Positions 6,530 to 9,431 of a DNA stretch of 9,431 nucleotides are shown here, in pieces (position 1 is the stretch's first letter; every line of letters begins with the position of its first letter). The notes beneath the pieces were generated by a model. The model was given only the letters and a program-made list of their open reading frames with translations. It made no database searches and was not told the origin of the DNA. Source of the stretch: Planctomycetota bacterium (GTDB taxonomy: Bacteria > Planctomycetota > Phycisphaerae > UBA1845); NCBI GenBank assembly GCA_022561415.1, contig JADFRH010000068.1:1-9431 (forward strand). Reading direction: 5' to 3'. Both the position numbers and the translations under genes were made by a program.

Positions 6530-7244
6530 GAACCACCGAATCATCGCCATTGTTCCGGCGTTCAACGAGCAGGAGAAGATCGGACGCGTCATCGAGCGGA
6601 CGGACTTCCGCATCGTCGATACGCTGATCGTGGTCGATGACGGATCGACGGACGACACGGCCAAGGTCGCCGCTGGGAAAGGGGCCGAAGTCATCAGCAC
6701 GCCGAGGCGTGCGGGCGTCGGCGCGGCGATTCGTATCGGATTGCAACACGCGCAGCGCCACGACTACGACATCGCGGTGGTCATGGCCGGCAACGACAAG
6801 GACGACCCGTCCGAGATACCTCGCCTGCTCGACCCGATCTGCGACGGCCCCCACGACTTCGTCATGGGCTCTCGGTTCCTCGACGGGGGACATTACGGCG
6901 GGGATATGCCCTTCTACCGCAAGATCGCCACCCGCGTGCACCCGTGGTTACTCAATCGGTTTGCCGACAAACGAATTACGGAGAGCACGAACGGTTTTCG
7001 CGCGATGAGGCTGTCGATTCTCGACGATGCCCGAATCAATCTGGATCAGCGCTGGCTCGATTCCTACGCGCTGGAGGTCTATTTGCTCTGGAAGGTCTTG
7101 AAGCTCGGCTACCGCCACACGGAAGTCCCCTGCACTAAGATCTATCCATCCAAGTCAATCGGCTACACGAAGATGAGACCCGTTCTCGATTGGTGGTCCA
7201 TTCTGCGGCCCATCTTCTTGCTCGGACTGGGCCTCAAGAATTAA
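6522..7244 (+). CDS. GT2 glycosyltransferase (DPM1/polyprenyl-phosphate sugar transferase type)
   Basis: The protein is 240 residues. ATG 6522 lies inside the 3' end of the acetyltransferase gene (8-bp overlap, no Shine-Dalgarno), so translation is probably coupled. The GT-A fold opens [15 protein letters not shown] (7-21), and [10 protein letters not shown] (37-46) gives the nucleotide-binding Asp pair. Where the family usually has DADGQHDP, this protein reads MAGNDKDDP (88-96), keeping an Asp-x-Asp-like core but not the common form. GSRFL (116-120) and ESTNGFRAM (154-162) are typical of the dolichol-phosphate-mannose synthase branch. The end ([18 protein letters not shown]) is hydrophobic and probably rests on the membrane, but there are no C-terminal transmembrane helices as in GtrB. 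It would transfer a nucleotide-activated sugar to a lipid carrier or a growing glycan; donor and acceptor are unknown. Confidence 0.85.
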   Translation: MYKNHRIIAIVPAFNEQEKIGRVIERTDFRIVDTLIVVDDGSTDDTAKVAAGKGAEVISTPRRAGVGAAIRIGLQHAQRHDYDIAVVMAGNDKDDPSEIPRLLDPICDGPHDFVMGSRFLDGGHYGGDMPFYRKIATRVHPWLLNRFADKRITESTNGFRAMRLSILDDARINLDQRWLDSYALEVYLLWKVLKLGYRHTEVPCTKIYPSKSIGYTKMRPVLDWWSILRPIFLLGLGLKN

Positions 7245-7246
7245 GC

Positions 7247-7252
7247 GAAAGG
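7247..7252 (+). promoter_or_regulatory. Ribosome binding site of the aminotransferase gene
   Basis: GAAAGG lies 8 nt before ATG 7261, in the 16-bp gap after the glycosyltransferase stop. The match is moderate but correctly spaced, and the ATG begins the family's usual N-terminus (IPLVDL). Confidence 0.5.
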
Positions 7253-7260
7253 CGCTGACC

Positions 7261-8409
7261 ATGGACATTCCCCTCGTTGATCTGAGGGTCCAGCACGAAG
7301 AACTCCACGACGAAATCCAGGAGGCCTTCCTCAAAGCCATGGAACGTGCGGACTTCGTGCTCGGCACGGAAGTCGAGGCCTTCGAGGAGGAATTTGCCGA
7401 CTATTGTGACGTCAAACATTGTATTACGGTCGGCAGCGGTCTCGATGCCCTGACCCTCACGATGCGTGGGTTCGGTATCGGCCCGGACGACGAGGTGATC
7501 ACGCAGGCCAATACGTTCATCGCCACCGCGCTGGCCATCAAACACACCGGAGCCACGCCGGTCCTGGTTGATCATGATCCTCAAACTCATGGGCTCGATC
7601 CGCGAAAGATATCAGCGGCCATCACTGCGCGAACGAAAGCCATTGTCCCCGTTCACCTTTACGGACATCCCGCCGAAATGGACGCGATCCGCACAATCGC
7701 CGAGGAGCACGGCCTGATCGTCCTGGAGGATGCCGCCCAGGCGCACGGCGCCCGCTACAACGGAAAGCGATGCGGCAGCATGGGGCAGGCCGGTGCATTC
7801 AGCTTCTACCCGGCCAAGAATCTCGGTGCCATGGGCGACGGGGGTGCGATCGTCACCAACGACGACAGTCTGGCCCAGTGGTGTCGGTCGGCGCGGAACT
7901 ACGGCTCGACCGTCAAGCACCGCCATGCCGTACGGGGTTACAACAGCAGATTGGACAACATCCAGGCCGCAGTGCTGCGCATCAAGCTGCGCTACCTCGA
8001 CGATTGGAACGAGCGGCGTCGCTGGCTGGCGTCACGATACTGCGAGCTTCTGGAGGGCGTGGACGTGGTTCTCCCTACCGAACGCGAGGGCGTTGAGCAC
8101 GTCTATCACCTGTTCGTGGTCCGATGCGCCCAACGAGATCGCGTGTTGTCCGATCTGCATAAGAACGGAATCGGAGCGGCGATCCATTATCCGATTCCGA
8201 TCCATCGTCAGGTGGCGTTTGCTCGCGGATGCATCGTTCCCAGATCCCTGGACACCACGGAGGCGTTTGCGGATCAACTGCTCTCGCTTCCGTTGTGCCC
8301 CTTTCTCTCGCTGGACGGCGTCGAAGCGGTAGCGCAGGAGCTCACGCGGGCGGTCCAAGCGTACCCGGCGCTCCAGTCCATAGGCTCGCACCAGACCCTG
8401 TCGGTCTGA
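7261..8409 (+). CDS. DegT/DnrJ/EryC1/StrS PLP-dependent sugar aminotransferase
   Basis: This 382-residue enzyme is full length for the family. It begins [13 protein letters not shown], has GSGLDAL (58-64) for cofactor phosphate binding, [12 protein letters not shown] (81-92), [10 protein letters not shown] (155-164) with Asp157 against the pyridine nitrogen, and [16 protein letters not shown] (181-196) with Lys186 as the Schiff-base lysine. [18 protein letters not shown] and the HYPIPIH stretch near the end are also standard. Such enzymes move an amine from glutamate to a keto-sugar nucleotide. [15 protein letters not shown] is the form found in 3-keto-sugar enzymes such as WbpE/WlbC and QdtB/FdtB, consistent with a 3-dehydrogenase at the start of the cluster. 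The C-terminal 15 residues or so are a loose extension. Its gene is the last of the cluster; no clear terminator follows in 8410-8582. Confidence 0.9.
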   Translation: MDIPLVDLRVQHEELHDEIQEAFLKAMERADFVLGTEVEAFEEEFADYCDVKHCITVGSGLDALTLTMRGFGIGPDDEVITQANTFIATALAIKHTGATPVLVDHDPQTHGLDPRKISAAITARTKAIVPVHLYGHPAEMDAIRTIAEEHGLIVLEDAAQAHGARYNGKRCGSMGQAGAFSFYPAKNLGAMGDGGAIVTNDDSLAQWCRSARNYGSTVKHRHAVRGYNSRLDNIQAAVLRIKLRYLDDWNERRRWLASRYCELLEGVDVVLPTEREGVEHVYHLFVVRCAQRDRVLSDLHKNGIGAAIHYPIPIHRQVAFARGCIVPRSLDTTEAFADQLLSLPLCPFLSLDGVEAVAQELTRAVQAYPALQSIGSHQTLSV

Positions 8410-8582
8410 GGAACGCGCCATCGTCCACGCACCGCATCGCCACCGCAGCCAACCTGCGCGTCGAGTCGACATCCGTCCCTGTTCGCTGTGCTTGAGTGTA
8501 CTTCACCCCCCCAACGCACGTCCGATAGGGGCAATCGGCCGTCGCACCTGCGTAGGGCTTGTACCCGATCAAGAAAGAACGC

Positions 8583-8610
8583 GTGACAGACTCTCGCCGG
8601 TCGCTCGTAT
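8583..8610 (+). promoter_or_regulatory. Putative promoter of small-peptide unit 1
   Basis: GTGACA (8583-8588) resembles a -35 box and TCGTAT (8605-8610) a -10 box, with a 16-nt spacer. The same two boxes with the same spacer occur in unit 2, while spacer bases differ. Initiation 5-8 nt past the -10 box would put the start of the RNA at or just before the conserved leader. Confidence 0.55.
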
Positions 8611-8615
8611 GTACC

Positions 8616-8642
8616 TGTGAACGACGACCGACGTGGTCGTCA
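8616..8642 (+). repeat. Conserved 27-nt leader with hairpin, copy 1
   Basis: This stretch is identical base for base to 8946-8972. Within it GACGACC (8623-8629) and GGTCGTC (8635-8641) form a perfect 7-bp stem with a 5-nt GACGT loop, preceded by TGTGAAC. It could be a 5'-end RNA structure that stabilises or regulates the small mRNA, or a DNA operator bound as a dyad just after the -10 box. Confidence 0.7.
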
Positions 8643-8665
8643 GAAGCGAAGCAGTTGAAAACAAT

Positions 8666-8670
8666 AGGAG
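8666..8670 (+). promoter_or_regulatory. Ribosome binding site of small peptide 1
   Basis: AGGAG lies 7 nt before ATG 8678 in the context ACAATAGGAGAAC. The equivalent site with the same spacing occurs in unit 2, which is strong support that both short frames are translated. Confidence 0.7.
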
Positions 8671-8677
8671 AACACTC

Positions 8678-8752
8678 ATGGTCATCGCTCTTGTTCCGCC
8701 GATCTGCGAATGGTGCGTGTGGGCTGCCGGGTATATCGCCTCGATGTTCTAA
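8678..8752 (+). CDS. 24-residue hydrophobic peptide, unit 1 (unknown family)
   Basis: ATG 8678 to TAA 8750-8752 encodes 24 residues. The sequence starts MVIALVPPICEWCVW (1-15) and continues AAGYIASMF (16-24). It is hydrophobic nearly throughout, with two Trp, a CxxC pair (Cys10, Cys13), a Pro-Pro at 7-8, one Glu and no Lys or Arg, so the net side-chain charge is about -1. It is long enough for one membrane-spanning segment. Evidence for translation is the strong, correctly spaced Shine-Dalgarno, a dedicated terminator 55 bp downstream, and a second unit with exactly the same codon count. I do not recognise it. Candidates are a small membrane protein, a type I toxin-like peptide, or a secreted or sensing peptide; the absence of basic residues argues against the usual positively charged toxins. 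It is not a typical attenuator peptide because a terminator and no structural gene follow. Confidence 0.65.
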   Translation: MVIALVPPICEWCVWAAGYIASMF

Positions 8753-8807
8753 TGCGATACGCAACACGAGATGACACACGCAAGACCCCAGCGATCCGAG
8801 TACCGCG

Positions 8808-8841
8808 AAAAGCCCGAAGCCGACAACGCTTCGGGCTTTTT
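8808..8841 (+). terminator. Intrinsic terminator of small-peptide unit 1
   Basis: GCCCGAAGC (8812-8820) pairs perfectly with GCTTCGGGC (8828-8836) across CGACAAC. Four A precede the stem (8808-8811) and five T follow (8837-8841). This is a textbook Rho-independent terminator, and the flanking A and T runs allow activity in either direction. Confidence 0.9.
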
Positions 8842-8912
8842 GCTGCGCACTCGGAGCTTCACTCCGTCTGGCGACACCGATCCCCCGCGACGCCGAAGAA
8901 ACTCATAAAGCC

Positions 8913-8940
8913 GTGACAGAATCCGGTCCGTCCCTCGTAT
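8913..8940 (+). promoter_or_regulatory. Putative promoter of small-peptide unit 2
   Basis: GTGACA (8913-8918), a 16-nt spacer and TCGTAT (8935-8940) reproduce the boxes of unit 1. Its own promoter, together with the terminator at 8808-8841, makes unit 2 an independent transcript. Confidence 0.55.
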
Positions 8941-8945
8941 TGACT

Positions 8946-8972
8946 TGTGAACGACGACCGACGTGGTCGTCA
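8946..8972 (+). repeat. Conserved 27-nt leader with hairpin, copy 2
   Basis: Identical to copy 1 at 8616-8642. The stem is GACGACC (8953-8959) with GGTCGTC (8965-8971) and loop GACGT. It sits 5 nt after the -10-like box, as in unit 1. The distance from its end to the peptide start is 32 nt here and 35 nt in unit 1. Confidence 0.7.
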
Positions 8973-8991
8973 AGAAGACAGACAACGCAAC

Positions 8992-8997
8992 AAGGAG
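8992..8997 (+). promoter_or_regulatory. Ribosome binding site of small peptide 2
   Basis: AAGGAG lies 7 nt before ATG 9005, the same spacing as in unit 1, in the shared context of A-rich sequence followed by AGGAGAAC. Confidence 0.75.
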
Positions 8998-9004
8998 AAC
9001 CCCA

Positions 9005-9079
9005 ATGTATAGCATATTCCTCGAAGTCCTGGCGTACGGTTCGGAACTGATCAACGGCGTCCTTTGGTGGTTCGCGTAA
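9005..9079 (+). CDS. 24-residue hydrophobic peptide, unit 2 (unknown family)
   Basis: ATG 9005 to TAA 9077-9079 encodes 24 residues, the same number as in unit 1. It starts MYSIFLEVLAYGSEL (1-15) and ends INGVLWWFA (16-24). It is hydrophobic and aromatic, with Trp21-Trp22, two Glu (7 and 14), no Lys or Arg and no Cys, so the CxxC of peptide 1 is not a family feature. Aligned without gaps, only Met1 and Gly18 match exactly, though the hydrophobic character is kept. Glu7 and Glu14 are seven apart and would lie on one face of a helix. A strong Shine-Dalgarno, promoter boxes and terminator of its own support expression. Function is unknown; the same alternatives as for peptide 1 apply. The convergent fumarase gene lies downstream and is not co-transcribed with it. 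Confidence 0.65.
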   Translation: MYSIFLEVLAYGSELINGVLWWFA

Positions 9080-9088
9080 GGCCCGATG

Positions 9089-9104
9089 ATCTCTACCGAG
9101 AGAT
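9089..9104 (+). other. Small hairpin in the unit 2 trailer
   Basis: ATCTCT (9089-9094) pairs with AGAGAT (9099-9104) around an ACCG loop, 9 bp after the peptide stop. Unit 1 has no matching element at this place, so it is not part of the conserved plan. It may help protect the mRNA end or be incidental. Confidence 0.3.
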
Positions 9105-9134
9105 TCACAATCAAACCGGCCCGAAAACCCGCAT

Positions 9135-9168
9135 AAAGCCCGCGACGCTAAACGCCGCGGGCTTTGTT
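9135..9168 (+). terminator. Intrinsic terminator of unit 2, possibly bidirectional with the fumarase gene
   Basis: AAAGCCCGCG (9135-9144) pairs perfectly with CGCGGGCTTT (9156-9165) across an 11-nt loop, followed by GTT. The T run is short and interrupted. In the reverse direction the stem ends in TTTAT, so the same element can close the fumarase transcript, whose stop is 36 bp away at 9204. Confidence 0.8.
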
Positions 9169-9203
9169 GCGTTGACGCCCGCCTACGGTCCTTTGCGGCT
9201 GTA

Positions 9204-9431
9204 TCACCCCGGCTTGGTCATCGACATCGGATCCAATGCAGCATCGAGTTCGGGGTTCGACAAGGCCTTCTGATCCGTGGCGACTTCGCGGACCGTCTTG
9301 CCGGAGGCGAAGGCCTCTTTCGCGATGGCGGCCGCCTTATCGTAACCGATGAGCGGCGCGAGCGACGTACACATCGCCAGTGACCGTTCGATCAGTTCAG
9401 CGCAGCGATCCTCATTGGCTTCGATTCCCGC
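9204..9431 (-). CDS. fumC: Class II fumarase, C-terminal end (5' part outside window)
   Basis: Read on the minus strand from the window edge, 75 residues end at TGA 9206-9204. The segment GIEANEDRCAELIERSLAM, then LAPLIGYDKAAAIAKEA, GKTVREVA and a final LDPMSMTKPG is the C-terminal domain of the class II fumarase/aspartase family. GYDKAA-IAK-A and LDP-x-x-MT are characteristic of FumC, which hydrates fumarate to malate in the citric acid cycle as a cytosolic homotetramer. The catalytic regions lie upstream, beyond the window, so aspartase cannot be fully excluded, but the tail fits fumarase better. It converges on the small-peptide units and belongs to a housekeeping neighbourhood. Confidence 0.85.
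   Translation of the reverse strand, partial: AGIEANEDRCAELIERSLAMCTSLAPLIGYDKAAAIAKEAFASGKTVREVATDQKALSNPELDAALDPMSMTKPG

Larger units (their letters stand above)
8582..9168 (+). repeat. Two tandem small-peptide transcription units
   Basis: Unit 1 (8582-8841) and unit 2 (8912-9168) repeat the same plan with a 330-bp period: promoter-like boxes, an identical 27-nt leader, a purine-rich stretch ending in AGGAG, a 24-codon open frame, and an intrinsic terminator. Identity is high from CGTGACAGA to the hairpin and again around the Shine-Dalgarno, but low in the peptide codons and the 3' trailers. They look like an old duplication, or two members of a dispersed family, in which the control sequences are under stronger constraint than the peptide. 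No transposase or integrase is nearby. A co-directional gene does not follow: the next gene is the convergent fumarase. Confidence 0.75.

Noticed and set aside
8410..8581. A possible further small unit or terminator after the aminotransferase gene
   Set aside because: No copy of the leader, no AGGAG-ATG pair and no stem with a T tract was found; only a weak 5-bp hairpin near 8522-8538.
8616..8972. Reading the two identical 27-nt elements as a CRISPR array
   Set aside because: Only two copies 330 bp apart, separated by a gene and a terminator; there are no regular spacers or cas genes.
8582..9168. Reading the two 24-residue frames as attenuation leader peptides
   Set aside because: Each is followed by an unconditional-looking terminator and no co-directional structural gene; the next gene converges. 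Neither peptide has a run of one regulatory amino acid.

Overview
The window looks like GC-rich environmental bacterial DNA and falls into two blocks. The left block (1 to about 1960) is all on the + strand. It holds the tail of a Gfo/Idh/MocA oxidoreductase, a YciI-type small protein, a predicted lipoprotein of unknown function and the N-terminal third of a kelch-repeat lipoprotein with a Pro/Thr/Ala-rich stalk; this style is common in Chloroflexota. The right block (about 1960 to 9431) reads more like a Planctomycetota-type genome. These taxon impressions rest on protein style only and are weak. At about 1950-1972 the kelch gene stops making sense as kelch and runs antisense into the 3' end of a minus-strand lipoprotein gene. 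Each gene appears cut by the other, so this is a real rearrangement or an assembly chimera.

The right block opens with that minus-strand lipoprotein (1931-3289) and a gene-poor divergent region (3304-3883). A five-gene + strand cluster for an amino sugar follows: NAD-dependent sugar-nucleotide dehydrogenase (3884-5017), N-formyltransferase (5042-5731), left-handed beta-helix N-acetyltransferase with a Cys4 tail (5828-6529), GT2 glycosyltransferase (6522-7244) and a PLP sugar aminotransferase (7261-8409). Dehydrogenase, aminotransferase and N-acyltransferase together give the oxidise, transaminate, acylate logic of UDP-2,3-diamino-sugar or dTDP-3-amino-sugar synthesis. The GT2 would transfer a sugar, probably for a surface polysaccharide.

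The most unusual part lies between that cluster and a convergent class II fumarase gene (9204-9431, minus, partial). Two tandem compact units sit there, 330 bp apart. Each has a promoter-like pair with the same 16-nt spacer, an identical 27-nt leader containing a 7-bp hairpin, a strong Shine-Dalgarno, an open reading frame of exactly 24 codons for a hydrophobic peptide without Lys or Arg, and an intrinsic terminator. The control regions are conserved while the peptides have diverged. I do not recognise this family. It is the best candidate here for an undescribed system.
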